Shown here piece by piece: positions 34,216 through 42,643 of a DNA stretch of 55,978 bases. Numbering within the stretch: the first letter of the stretch is position 1; each line of letters begins with the position of its first letter. Origin of the DNA: Pseudomonas nicosulfuronedens (GTDB lineage Bacteria > Pseudomonadota > Gammaproteobacteria > Pseudomonadales > Pseudomonadaceae); NCBI RefSeq assembly GCF_005877905.1, contig NZ_SWDV01000048.1:1-55978 (forward strand). Direction: 5' to 3'. Below the pieces are notes generated by a model. It had not been told where the DNA came from. It saw only the letters and a program-made list of their open reading frames with translations, and made no database searches. The position numbers and the translations under genes are program-made.

Positions 34216-35820
34216 ATGCCGTCCGGTGGACAGACTACCTTGACACGGGAACCGCCCACCAGCCTGCCGCCGCTGGGCTATCCGCTGTTCCGCGCGGTAT
34301 GGTGCGCGGCGCTCACAGCGAACATCTGTGTGTGGATGCAGAACGTCGCCGCAGCCTGGCTCATGGTGAAATTCGACCCAGCGCCGCTGATGGTGGCGCT
34401 GGTGCAGACTGCCATTGCCCTCCCCGCCTTTCTGTTCGGCTTGCCGGCCGGCGTCTATGCCGACTTGCTCGATCGCCGGCGCATGCTGATCCTCACCCAC
34501 GCCTTTATGCTGGCTGCCACCTTGGCGCTGTATCTGATGCAGCTGAGCTCCCTTCTGGGGCCCTGGAGCCTGTTGACGCTGACCTTTTTGCTGGGCACCG
34601 GTAGCGCGATCAGCGTGCCCGCCTGGCAGGCTTCCACCTCCGACGCGGTGCCTCGCGCCGCGTTGGGCGCGGCGATCAACCTCAACGGTATCGCCTACAA
34701 CGCCGCTCGCGCCGTTGGGCCGGCCCTCGCCGGCGCGGTCATTGCCGCAAGCGGGATCAACTGGGTATTCGCCCTGAATATCGTTCTGCTGTTGCTCGTT
34801 CTGTTCATCTTTGTCTTTCTATACCGGCCCGCCACGTTGTCGCCGCCCACTCCGGAACCCCTGCTTGCAGCCATGCGCGGCGGCATACGTTACGTTCGCC
34901 ACGCGCGCCAGCTGCACGGGCAGTTGTTCCGTACGTTGACTTTCATCAGCTGCGCCAGCGGACTCTGGGCACTGCTCCCCCTGGTCGCGCATAACGGCTA
35001 CGGGCTACTGCTGGGCAGCCTGGGGGCTGGCGCCGTACTGGGCGGCCTGCTGCTCAATCGCCTGCGCCCGCGTATTCGCAGCTACGCGCACCTGGCGACG
35101 GCGGCCAACCTGATCTTCGTAGCTGCCATGCTGACCGCGGCCTGGGCACCCAATGTCCACCTGATCAGCCCGTCGCTGGTACTCGGCGGCGCCGCCTGGA
35201 TCAGCTTCAACTCGACCACCAGCGCCGCCTTCCAGACCACCCTTCCAGCCTGGGTACGCGCTCGCGCGCTGGCGATCTTCATGCTCAGCTTCCAGGGGTC
35301 CATGGCAGTAGGGGGCATCCTGTGGGGCGCGGTAGCTAATCGGCTCGGCGTCTCCTGGACACTGACCCTGTCGGCCGGCCTCATCCTCCTCGGCCTACTC
35401 GTCACTCGTCGCTATCCGTTGCGCATGGGCAACGAGGCGGAGGTCACGCCTTCCGCGCACTGGGGCGAACTGCCGCTGGCCCAGGAACCCGACGCGCTTG
35501 AGGGACCGGTCGCCGTGCAGATCATCTATCAGGTCGCCAACGAATACCGGGACGCCTTCTGTCGCGACATCCACGATCTGGGCCGGACCCGCCGCCGCGA
35601 CGGCGCCAGCCATTGGCTGCTGTACCGCGACCTGTCCCATCCGGACCAATTCAGCGAACGCTTCATCGTCGCGTCCTGGGGCGAATACCTGCGCCAGCGA
35701 GGGCGCAGCACCCTGGCCGACCGTGACCAGGAAAATGACTTGCGGCGCTTCCTGCAACCGGGGACGAGCCCGACGATCTCGCATTTTCTGGTCGTCGCCC
35801 CTCTCACCGCCACCCCCTGA
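34216..35820 (+). CDS. MFS transporter (EntS-like, MFS_3 type) with C-terminal soluble extension
   Basis: 534 residues. About 11-12 membrane helices occupy residues 15-400, with LLDRRRML in the loop between helices 2 and 3. A soluble tail of about 110 residues follows (VQIIYQVANEYRDAF...HWLLYRDLSHPDQFSERFIVASWGEYLRQ), which looks like a ferredoxin-like/monooxygenase-type barrel and is common in this MFS subfamily. It probably exports a toxic intermediate or side product. It is divergent from the crotonase/CaiB unit and 35 nt before the ETF-QO gene, so it likely heads the 34.2-38.8 kb operon. Confidence 0.87.
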   Translation: MPSGGQTTLTREPPTSLPPLGYPLFRAVWCAALTANICVWMQNVAAAWLMVKFDPAPLMVALVQTAIALPAFLFGLPAGVYADLLDRRRMLILTHAFMLAATLALYLMQLSSLLGPWSLLTLTFLLGTGSAISVPAWQASTSDAVPRAALGAAINLNGIAYNAARAVGPALAGAVIAASGINWVFALNIVLLLLVLFIFVFLYRPATLSPPTPEPLLAAMRGGIRYVRHARQLHGQLFRTLTFISCASGLWALLPLVAHNGYGLLLGSLGAGAVLGGLLLNRLRPRIRSYAHLATAANLIFVAAMLTAAWAPNVHLISPSLVLGGAAWISFNSTTSAAFQTTLPAWVRARALAIFMLSFQGSMAVGGILWGAVANRLGVSWTLTLSAGLILLGLLVTRRYPLRMGNEAEVTPSAHWGELPLAQEPDALEGPVAVQIIYQVANEYRDAFCRDIHDLGRTRRRDGASHWLLYRDLSHPDQFSERFIVASWGEYLRQRGRSTLADRDQENDLRRFLQPGTSPTISHFLVVAPLTATP

Positions 35821-35855
35821 TGAACGCCGCCCAGCCGTGGCGAAGGAGTTAATCG

Positions 35856-37514
35856 TTGTCTGATCGTGAGTACATGGAATTCGACGTCGTCATCGTCGGC
35901 GCGGGCCCTGCCGGTCTGTCCGCCGCATGCCGACTGAAACAGAAGGCCGCCGACGCCGATCAGGAAATCAGCGTCTGTGTGGTCGAGAAGGGTTCCGAAG
36001 TGGGCGCCCACATCCTCTCGGGCGCCGTGTTCGAGCCCCGCGCGCTGAACGAGCTGTTCCCCAACTGGAAGGAACTCGAAGCGCCGCTCAACACCCCCGT
36101 CAAGCGCGACGACATCTATGTGCTGAAGAGCCCGGAAGCAGCGGCCAAGGTGCCGAACTTCTTCGTGCCCAAGACCATGCACAACGAAGGCAACTACATC
36201 ATCTCCCTGGGCAACCTGTGCCGCTGGCTGGCCCAGCAGGCCGAAGGCCTGGGCGTCGAGATATACCCGGGCTTCGCCGCCCAGGAAGCGCTGATCGACG
36301 AGAATGGCGTGGTGCGCGGCATTGTCACCGGTGACCTGGGTGTCGACCGCGAAGGCAATCCGAAAGAGGGTTACTACACCCCCGGCATGGAACTGCGCGC
36401 CAAGTACACCCTGTTCGCCGAAGGCTGCCGTGGCCACATCGGCAAACAGCTGATCAAGAAGTACAAGCTCGACAGCGAAGCCGACGCCCAGCACTACGGC
36501 ATCGGCATCAAGGAAATCTGGGACATCGATCCGTCCAAGCACGAGCAGGGCCTGGTGGTGCACACCGCCGGCTGGCCGCTGAACGACGACAACCCGGGCG
36601 GCTCCTTCCTCTATCACCTGGAGAACAACCAGGTCGTCGTGGGCCTGATCATCGACCTGTCCTACACCAACCCGCACCTGTCGCCGTTCGACGAATTCCA
36701 GCGCTACAAGCACCACCCGGTGATCAAGCAGTACTTGGAGGGCGGCAAGCGCGTGGCCTACGGCGCTCGCGCCATCTGCAAGGGCGGCCTGAACTCGCTG
36801 CCGAAGATGGTCTTCCCCGGCGGCGCGCTGATCGGTTGCGACCTGGGTACCCTGAACTTCGCCAAGATCAAGGGCAGCCACACCGCCATGAAGTCCGGCA
36901 TGCTGGCCGCCGACTCGGTGGCCGAAGCCCTGTTCGCCGGCCGTGAAGGCGGCGACGAGCTGACCAACTACGTCGAGGCCTTCAAGGGTAGCTGGCTGTA
37001 CGACGAACTGTTCGCCAGCCGCAACTTCGGCCCGGCGATGCACAAGTTCGGCGCCATCGGCGGCGGTGCGTTCAACTTCATCGACCAGAACATCTTCGGC
37101 GGCAAGCTTCCGTTCACCCTGCACGATACGACGCCGGACTACGCGACCCTGAAGAAGGCCAGCGAAGCGCCGAAGATCGACTATCCGAAGCCGGACGGCA
37201 AACTCAGCTTCGACAAGCTCTCCTCGGTGTTCCTGTCCAACACCAACCACGAGGAAGACCAGCCGATCCACCTGAAGCTGGCTGACCCGAGCATCCCGGT
37301 TGGCAAGAACCTGCCGCTCTACGACGAGCCCGCGCAGCGTTACTGCCCGGCCGGCGTGTACGAAGTGGTGAGCAACGACGACGGCAGCAAGCGCTTCCAG
37401 ATCAACGCCCAGAACTGCGTGCACTGCAAGACCTGCGACATCAAGGACCCGGCCCAGAACATCACCTGGGTAGCCCCCGAGGGCACCGGCGGGCCCAACT
37501 ATCCCAACATGTAA
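35856..37514 (+). CDS. Electron-transfer-flavoprotein:ubiquinone oxidoreductase (ETF-QO)
   Basis: 552 residues from TTG 35856, 7 nt after AAGGAG; the next in-frame ATG would drop six residues. FAD-binding GAGPAG is at 15-20, and the C terminus carries the 4Fe-4S motif (RYCPAGVYE...NCVHCKTCDIKDP). The protein closely resembles the known Pseudomonas ETF-QO. It passes electrons from ETF, reduced by acyl-CoA dehydrogenases, to ubiquinone at the inner membrane. Neither ETF subunit nor an acyl-CoA dehydrogenase is nearby, so this is probably a second copy dedicated to the pathway. Confidence 0.96.
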   Translation: MSDREYMEFDVVIVGAGPAGLSAACRLKQKAADADQEISVCVVEKGSEVGAHILSGAVFEPRALNELFPNWKELEAPLNTPVKRDDIYVLKSPEAAAKVPNFFVPKTMHNEGNYIISLGNLCRWLAQQAEGLGVEIYPGFAAQEALIDENGVVRGIVTGDLGVDREGNPKEGYYTPGMELRAKYTLFAEGCRGHIGKQLIKKYKLDSEADAQHYGIGIKEIWDIDPSKHEQGLVVHTAGWPLNDDNPGGSFLYHLENNQVVVGLIIDLSYTNPHLSPFDEFQRYKHHPVIKQYLEGGKRVAYGARAICKGGLNSLPKMVFPGGALIGCDLGTLNFAKIKGSHTAMKSGMLAADSVAEALFAGREGGDELTNYVEAFKGSWLYDELFASRNFGPAMHKFGAIGGGAFNFIDQNIFGGKLPFTLHDTTPDYATLKKASEAPKIDYPKPDGKLSFDKLSSVFLSNTNHEEDQPIHLKLADPSIPVGKNLPLYDEPAQRYCPAGVYEVVSNDDGSKRFQINAQNCVHCKTCDIKDPAQNITWVAPEGTGGPNYPNM

Positions 37515-37572
37515 AACAGCCCAACCTGTAATCGACCTGGGCGCCCCTGGCGCCCCGTTAGGAGCGTGGCAC

Positions 37573-38349
37573 ATGACTTTCGAAACTCTGATTCTCGAAA
37601 AGCACGACAACGTCGGCTTGGTCCGGCTCAACCGCCCAGAGGCCTACAACGCCCTCAACGACCAGTTGATGGATGAACTGACGGCAGCCCTGGACGCTCT
37701 GGAGGCTGACGACAGCATCGGCGCCATCGTCCTGGCAGGCAGCGACAAGGCCTTCGCCGCCGGCGCCGACATCAAGATGATGCGCGAATGGGGCATGATG
37801 GATGTCTTCAAGCGACAGTTCATTACCGCCAACTGGGAGCGCGCCTCGCGCTGCCGTAAGCCGGTGATCGCCGCCGTCAGCGGCCTGGCGCTGGGCGGTG
37901 GCTGCGAGCTGGCGATGATGTGCGACATCATCCTCGCCGCCGAGAACGCCCGCTTCGCCCTCCCAGAAATCACCCTGGCGACCATTCCGGGGGCCGGCGG
38001 CACCCAGCGCCTGACCCGCGCCGTCGGGAAATCCAAGGCCATGGAAATGATCCTCAGCGGCCGCCCGATGTTCGCCGAGGAAGCGGAGCGCTGCGGGCTG
38101 GTCAGCCGTATCGTGCCGCTTGCCGACCTCGTCCAGGAGGCGGTAACCCTCGCGAGCCGCGTCGCTGGCTTCTCTCAGCCAGTGGTGGCTCTGGCCAAGG
38201 AGTGCGTGAACCGTGCGTTCGAAAGCGGCCTTAGCGAAGGCGTGCTCTACGAGCGGCGTATGGCCTACATCACCTTCGGTACCGAAGACCAGAGCGAAGG
38301 GCTTGCCGCGTTCGTGGAGAAGCGCCCCCCGCAGTTCATACATCGCTGA
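37573..38349 (+). CDS. Enoyl-CoA hydratase (classical crotonase)
   Basis: 258 residues, the standard length. FAAGADIKMM, GGGCELAMMCD with Glu112, and LPEITLATIPGAGGTQRLTRAVGK with Glu132 match rat mitochondrial crotonase almost motif for motif, so this should be a true syn-hydratase of 2-enoyl-CoA, probably short-chain. GGAG lies 8 nt before the ATG. It sits between the ETF-QO and thioesterase genes on the same strand and is the most conventional of the six crotonases in the window. Confidence 0.95.
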   Translation: MTFETLILEKHDNVGLVRLNRPEAYNALNDQLMDELTAALDALEADDSIGAIVLAGSDKAFAAGADIKMMREWGMMDVFKRQFITANWERASRCRKPVIAAVSGLALGGGCELAMMCDIILAAENARFALPEITLATIPGAGGTQRLTRAVGKSKAMEMILSGRPMFAEEAERCGLVSRIVPLADLVQEAVTLASRVAGFSQPVVALAKECVNRAFESGLSEGVLYERRMAYITFGTEDQSEGLAAFVEKRPPQFIHR

Positions 38350-38367
38350 ACTTCGACGGAGCCCACC

Positions 38368-38814
38368 ATGTCGACGAATTCGCCCACGCCCGGCAAAGCC
38401 ATCCGCTATGCGGACTACCGTATCGAAGTGCCCTTTCTCGACCACCTGGACGTATTGGTGGAGCCCCACCCGGACTCGCCAACCTTGGTAGTCGAACTGC
38501 AACGCAAGCACCTCAACGGCGGCGAACAGGCCCATGGCGGCCTAATGATGACCCTGCTGGACATGGCTATGGCCGCGGCGGCACGCAATTCCAGCAAGGA
38601 CGGAGGCTTCTGCGTCACCGTGGAAATGAAGAGCAACTTCCTTCGCCCCGGTGGCGGCATCGGCGGGCGACTCGCCGCACGCGGCAAGCTGCGCCACGCC
38701 AGCAAGAGCCTGGCTTTCTGCGACGGTGAACTGCTGGATGCCGAAGGACGCCTGATCGCCACCGCCAGCGGCACCTTCAAGTTCGTTAATCGATCGGCGG
38801 GCGACGCGCCCTGA
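38368..38814 (+). CDS. PaaI-type hotdog-fold thioesterase
   Basis: 148 residues. The motif EQAHGGLMMTLLDMAM (53-68), with His56-Gly57 and Asp65, is the PaaI/YbgC-like hotdog active-site region. It hydrolyses an acyl-CoA, perhaps rescuing CoA from dead-end thioesters. It lies 18 nt after the enoyl-CoA hydratase gene and is the last gene before a strong terminator, closing the operon that starts with the MFS gene. Confidence 0.88.
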   Translation: MSTNSPTPGKAIRYADYRIEVPFLDHLDVLVEPHPDSPTLVVELQRKHLNGGEQAHGGLMMTLLDMAMAAAARNSSKDGGFCVTVEMKSNFLRPGGGIGGRLAARGKLRHASKSLAFCDGELLDAEGRLIATASGTFKFVNRSAGDAP

Positions 38815-38836
38815 ACCGGCTCGTTTCCCCACTCCA

Positions 38837-38865
38837 GAGGCGCCAGGGAAGGCGCCTCTTTTTTT
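38837..38865 (+). terminator. Rho-independent terminator after the ETF-QO/thioesterase operon
   Basis: GAGGCGCC (38837-38844) and GGCGCCTC (38851-38858) form a perfect 8-bp stem with an AGGGAA loop, followed by seven T residues (38859-38865). Confidence 0.93.
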
Positions 38866-38893
38866 GCCGGGACGAATTGATATTGATCTGCAG

Positions 38894-38934
38894 CGCTCCA
38901 TTTTATAACGTATAGATTATATAAATAAGGAGCG
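38894..38934 (+). promoter_or_regulatory. AT-rich inverted repeat in front of the XRE-MarR regulator
   Basis: CGCTCC (38894-38899) and GGAGCG (38929-38934) face each other across an AT-rich core in which TTTATA (38902-38907) and TATAAA (38920-38925) form a second inverted pair. The right arm contains the Shine-Dalgarno site of the regulator gene. This may be an autoregulatory operator or an mRNA hairpin that hides the ribosome-binding site. Confidence 0.4.
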
Positions 38935-38937
38935 AAA

Positions 38938-39678
38938 TTGCTCATGACCCCGGATATCCGCATACAACTGCGCGAACGACGCCGCGCGCTTAAACTCTCA
39001 CAACGCGAACTTGCCCAACGCTGCAACCTGCATCAGCCGCAGATCGCCCGTTTGGAAAACGGCGGCGAAGTCCAGCTGTCGACACTCGAGTCGGCCGCTT
39101 CCGCCCTCGGCCTGAAACTCGGCCTAGTCCCCTCCGCGGAAGCCCTGGAATCGCCGAGCGAGCCCGAAGCACACGACCTGTTGGCCAGCACCGAGCACTC
39201 CTGGCAGCGAGAGTGGCCAAGCAGCCGACCGAACGTTTTCATCCTCGCCGCCAGGATCTTGCGCGCCGCCCAGTTCATTCGCCAGGGTCTCGATGAAGTT
39301 GCCCAACGCCACGACCTGCACGGCGGCGAGCTGGTGGTGCTGGGCGCATTGCGCAGAAAGGGCGCGCCTTACGAGAGCACCCCAAAACAATTGCGCGACG
39401 AGTTCTGGATCACGTTGCCCGGCATGACCAAGCGCCTGGAGCGCCTCGAGTCTCTGGGATTAGTCGAGCGCCGCGCTGCCTCGCCGGGGCGCGGCAGCAT
39501 CATCCGCCTGAGCGCAACCGGGCACGCCCTGCTGGACGAACACGTGGCGGGGGACATGTCGCTGGAATACCAGGTCATCAACGCCCAGCCGGAAGCGATG
39601 CGCTCCTTGCTTTCCCATGCACTGGGCGACCTGCTGGAACAAATGGAGCAGCGCCGCTCCTGGGAGGCAACGAAATAG
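38938..39678 (+). CDS. XRE-MarR fusion transcriptional regulator
   Basis: 244-246 residues: TTG 38938 is 5 nt and ATG 38944 is 11 nt after GGAG, so the start is ambiguous. Residues about 5-60 are a Cro/C1-type helix-turn-helix (LRERRRALKLSQRELAQRCNLHQPQIARLENGG). Residues about 95-225 are a MarR-type winged helix (LHGGELVVLGALRRKG...LPGMTKRLERLESLGLVERRAASPGRGSIIRLSATGHALLDEH). Two DNA-binding domains in one chain are unusual. It sits between the terminated ETF-QO operon and the LuxE/LuxC operon and may control one of them or itself. Confidence 0.85.
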   Translation: MLMTPDIRIQLRERRRALKLSQRELAQRCNLHQPQIARLENGGEVQLSTLESAASALGLKLGLVPSAEALESPSEPEAHDLLASTEHSWQREWPSSRPNVFILAARILRAAQFIRQGLDEVAQRHDLHGGELVVLGALRRKGAPYESTPKQLRDEFWITLPGMTKRLERLESLGLVERRAASPGRGSIIRLSATGHALLDEHVAGDMSLEYQVINAQPEAMRSLLSHALGDLLEQMEQRRSWEATK

Positions 39679-39680
39679 CC

Positions 39681-39709
39681 TTGACGTTCTGAACGGCGTT
39701 CAATAAATT
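39681..39709 (+). promoter_or_regulatory. Promoter with operator in the spacer, LuxE/LuxC operon
   Basis: TTGACG (39681-39686), a 17-bp spacer and TAAATT (39704-39709). The perfect palindrome GAACGGCGTTC (39691-39701) lies entirely within the spacer, where a bound repressor would exclude RNA polymerase. The start codon is 65 bp downstream. Confidence 0.78.
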
Positions 39710-39773
39710 CAGGTAACTGGTTAACCAACAACAACAAGACTCGGCTTCGGCCGAATCACCAGGAGACTGAAAG

Positions 39774-41123
39774 ATGAACGCGTTGCAAACCCTGTCCGCT
39801 CTGATCGACAGCGACGATCCACACGGCTCGGCACCGGACAATCTGGCCGAACTGCACCTGGAAGTCCTGCGTCAGCGTTTCGCCGAAAAGCGCCAGCAGA
39901 TTCGCGTGCTCGACAAGCGCGCAGTCGACACAGGTACCGACACCCTCAGCCACCTGGCCGACGCCATCCCCCTGCTCTTCGCCGACCAAACCTACAAGAG
40001 CTACCCGGAAAGCTTCATCGAGAAGGGCCGCTGGGATCACATGAATCTCTGGCTGCAAACCCTCTCCGCCCAACCGGTGAAGGTTCCCACTGACGGAGTG
40101 GAGAACGTCGACCAGTGGATGCTGCGCCTGCGCGAGCACGGCCACATGGTCTTCAGTTCCAGCGGCACGTCCGGCAAGTGCACCTTTATGAACCACACCC
40201 GCGACGACATGCCTTTGAGCCACAGTGCCGGGGTGAATAGCATCCGAGCCGGCAATCCCATGCTGCGCGGCGCCCGGCGCAAGCAGTTCGTGCTGTTCCC
40301 GCGATATGGCAGTCACCGCATGATCGACATGGTCAGCATGCTGACCCAAGTGATCGGCGAGCCCGGCAACGTCCACTACCTCTCCGACGAGCCCGTGCTC
40401 GCCGCTGACTCTATGTACATGGGCAGCATGCGCCGAGCCATAGCTGACGGCACCGCTAAGCCCAGCGACATCGAGCAGTTCCAGCGCCAGGGACTGGAGC
40501 GCCAACAGAAGATGCAGCAGGCCATGGCCGACCTCGCTGGCAAGGTCTACGCCGCCCGTCACGAACCCATCTACATACAGTGCCTGTGGTCCACCCTCTA
40601 CGGCCTGGTACAGGCGCTGCGCGACCAGGGCGTTAAGCCCGGACAGTTCCACCCCGACACCCTCATCACTCTCGGCGGCGGCCTCAAGGGTGTGAGCCTG
40701 CCCGAGGATCACCGCGAGCAGATCCGCAGCTTCTTTGGCATCGCCGATGAGAACTTCGTCGACACCTACGGTATGACCGAGATGTCAGGTACCTGTCCTT
40801 GGAACTACGAAGTTAAGGGTTTCATGCTGCCGCCGTGGGTGGTTCCCCTGATCCTCGACAAGAGCGGCGAAAAGCTGCTCAACCCCGCTGATGGCAAAGG
40901 CGTGGTGGAGGGCCGCTTCGCCTTCTTCGATCCCCTGATCGACGGACGCTGGGGCGGCCTGATCACCGGCGACAAGGTGGTGGTCGACTTTTCCCCCGGC
41001 CACGGTCTCAAGGTGCCGGTGGTGAAGTCAGTCGCCCGTTACGCCGACCTGCCCGAGGGGGACGACAAGCTGTCCTGCGCCGGGACCATGAACTCCTATG
41101 TGCGCGGCATGATCGAGGTATAA
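39774..41123 (+). CDS. LuxE-like acyl-protein synthetase / acyl-adenylating enzyme
   Basis: 449 residues, longer than luminous-bacterium LuxE (about 370-380). The adenylation P-loop is VFSSSGTSGK, and TYGMTEMSG follows later, as in ANL enzymes. Cys435 near the C terminus may correspond to the acyl-carrying Cys of LuxE. LuxE activates a carboxylic acid as acyl-AMP and hands the acyl group to LuxC for reduction. AGGAG lies 8 nt upstream, and the luxC-like gene follows after 4 nt. No luciferase genes are present, so the pair presumably reduces, or CoA-activates, a pathway carboxylate. Confidence 0.85.
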   Translation: MNALQTLSALIDSDDPHGSAPDNLAELHLEVLRQRFAEKRQQIRVLDKRAVDTGTDTLSHLADAIPLLFADQTYKSYPESFIEKGRWDHMNLWLQTLSAQPVKVPTDGVENVDQWMLRLREHGHMVFSSSGTSGKCTFMNHTRDDMPLSHSAGVNSIRAGNPMLRGARRKQFVLFPRYGSHRMIDMVSMLTQVIGEPGNVHYLSDEPVLAADSMYMGSMRRAIADGTAKPSDIEQFQRQGLERQQKMQQAMADLAGKVYAARHEPIYIQCLWSTLYGLVQALRDQGVKPGQFHPDTLITLGGGLKGVSLPEDHREQIRSFFGIADENFVDTYGMTEMSGTCPWNYEVKGFMLPPWVVPLILDKSGEKLLNPADGKGVVEGRFAFFDPLIDGRWGGLITGDKVVVDFSPGHGLKVPVVKSVARYADLPEGDDKLSCAGTMNSYVRGMIEV

Positions 41124-41127
41124 CACC

Positions 41128-42519
41128 ATGACCCAGACCCTTCTCGTACCCCATATGATCCAGGGCCGGCTTTTAGACGCGGCCGCCGTCGAGCATGCAT
41201 CGCGTGATCGCGGCCAGAGCTTCAGCACACCGACACTGGATCTCGACCAACTGATCTGGCCACGCGGCAGCGAACCGCCGGCGGCCAACCTGCCCATCGA
41301 CCAGATAATTGATTTCCTGGTGGCGGTCGGCGAGCGCCTCGACCTCGACAACAACCCCTATCTGCGCCAAGCCTTGGATGACATGGCGCAGGTCAGCGAG
41401 CTTGGTCCGCGCGTCCTAGAGAACTGCTATCGCGACCTGCGCCACATGTTCCAGCGCTCGGTGCTGGAAGCGGAGCTCCAGTGCAACCTGGGCAGCAAGG
41501 AGGTAGTCGACGGCTGGCAGGCGCTGGACCTGCATGGCCAGAAAAACCGACGCCGCGCTTACCCACCACGCCTTGTCCACGTGCTGGCTGGCAACTCGCC
41601 CATGGTCGCCGCCATGACGGTCATCCGCGGCGCCCTGACCAAGGGCGTGCATCTGCTGAAGATGCCCTCGAACGACCTCTACACCGCCACCGCCATCCTT
41701 CGCACCATGGCCGAACTGGACCCGGAACACCCTGTCACCCGTTCCTTCTCCGCAGTGTACTGGCGTGGCGGCGACGCAGCCGTCGAGTCAATTCTCTACC
41801 GTGCGCAGTACTTCGACAAACTGGTGGTCTGGGGCGGCGAATCGGCGGTCCGCCACGCCCAGCGCTACATCGGCCCGGGCTTCGACCTGGTGTCCTTCGA
41901 CCCCAAGGTGTCCATGTCCATGGTCGGTCGCGAGGCATTCTCCGACGAGGCCACTCTGCGCGAAGTGGCGGCGCGTGCAGCGGCCGATGTGCTGTCATTC
42001 AACCAGGACGCCTGCAACGCCTCGCGCTACCAGTTCGTCGAGGGCGACAGCGAATCGGTGGACCTGTACTGCCAGTTCCTAGCCCAAGCGTTGCAGAACG
42101 ACGTGCGCTACGGCAACGGCCAGGGAGCGCCGACGCCGAAGGACATCCGTGAAGAGGTCGAGTCACTGGAGTTGCTCGAACCCGTCTACCGGGTGTTCGG
42201 CAGCTATGACGGCAAAGGGCTGGTGGTGCGCTCGGAGGAACCCGTGGACTTCCACCCCAACGGCAAGACCGTCAATGTCGTGCCGGTGGCCAGTCTTCTC
42301 GACGCTTGCCGTTTCGCCACCGTGGCCACCCAAACGGTCGGAATTTGGCCGGCGCAACGGCGCGCGGAAGTGCGCAACTCTCTAGCCAGCGCCGGCGTGC
42401 AGCGCATCGTCACCCTGGGCGCGGTCAACGGCATTGGCGGCTTCGGCGGCATGCCACATGACGCGTCCTACCCCATTCACCGGTTCATGCGCTGGGTCTC
42501 CGACGAAGGCGAAGACTGA
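41128..42519 (+). CDS. LuxC-like acyl-CoA/acyl-protein reductase
   Basis: 463 residues, typical for LuxC. The nucleophilic Cys296 lies in FNQDACNASR, close to the known LuxC Cys position (286 in Vibrio harveyi), and the aldehyde-dehydrogenase-like fold is supported by VHVLAGNSPMVAAMTVIRGALTKG. LuxC reduces an acyl thioester to an aldehyde with NADPH. With the adjacent LuxE-like protein it would form an ATP- and NADPH-dependent carboxylate reductase. In reverse it could oxidise an aldehyde to an acyl-CoA. The direction cannot be decided from sequence. Confidence 0.88.
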   Translation: MTQTLLVPHMIQGRLLDAAAVEHASRDRGQSFSTPTLDLDQLIWPRGSEPPAANLPIDQIIDFLVAVGERLDLDNNPYLRQALDDMAQVSELGPRVLENCYRDLRHMFQRSVLEAELQCNLGSKEVVDGWQALDLHGQKNRRRAYPPRLVHVLAGNSPMVAAMTVIRGALTKGVHLLKMPSNDLYTATAILRTMAELDPEHPVTRSFSAVYWRGGDAAVESILYRAQYFDKLVVWGGESAVRHAQRYIGPGFDLVSFDPKVSMSMVGREAFSDEATLREVAARAAADVLSFNQDACNASRYQFVEGDSESVDLYCQFLAQALQNDVRYGNGQGAPTPKDIREEVESLELLEPVYRVFGSYDGKGLVVRSEEPVDFHPNGKTVNVVPVASLLDACRFATVATQTVGIWPAQRRAEVRNSLASAGVQRIVTLGAVNGIGGFGGMPHDASYPIHRFMRWVSDEGED

Positions 42520-42527
42520 CAGTCATA

Positions 42528-42556
42528 TTGATATTTGAACATCGTTCATTTATATA
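42528..42556 (+). promoter_or_regulatory. Promoter with operator in the spacer, 42.6-46.2 kb operon
   Basis: TTGATA (42528-42533), a 17-bp spacer and TATATA (42551-42556). GAACATCGTTC (42537-42547, one mismatch to the palindrome) occupies the spacer, the same architecture as in front of the LuxE gene. Confidence 0.72.
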
Positions 42557-42643
42557 ACCTCTCAGTCCATCGAGAGGTTACCCCCTGTCCGCTTTCCGGC
42601 CATTACGGACAAGTGCCTCGAGCCTTCGACTCAGGAGCCCTGA

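Noticed and set aside
35529..37631. A 700-codon open frame antisense to the ETF-QO gene
   Set aside because: It is a shadow produced by strong third-position GC bias. The translation has no family motifs, and the plus strand encodes an unmistakable ETF-QO.
39774..42519. A bioluminescence (lux) operon
   Set aside because: Only LuxC- and LuxE-like genes are present. No luciferase subunits, LuxD transferase or LuxG-like gene is seen, and the neighbours are CoA-ester catabolism genes.
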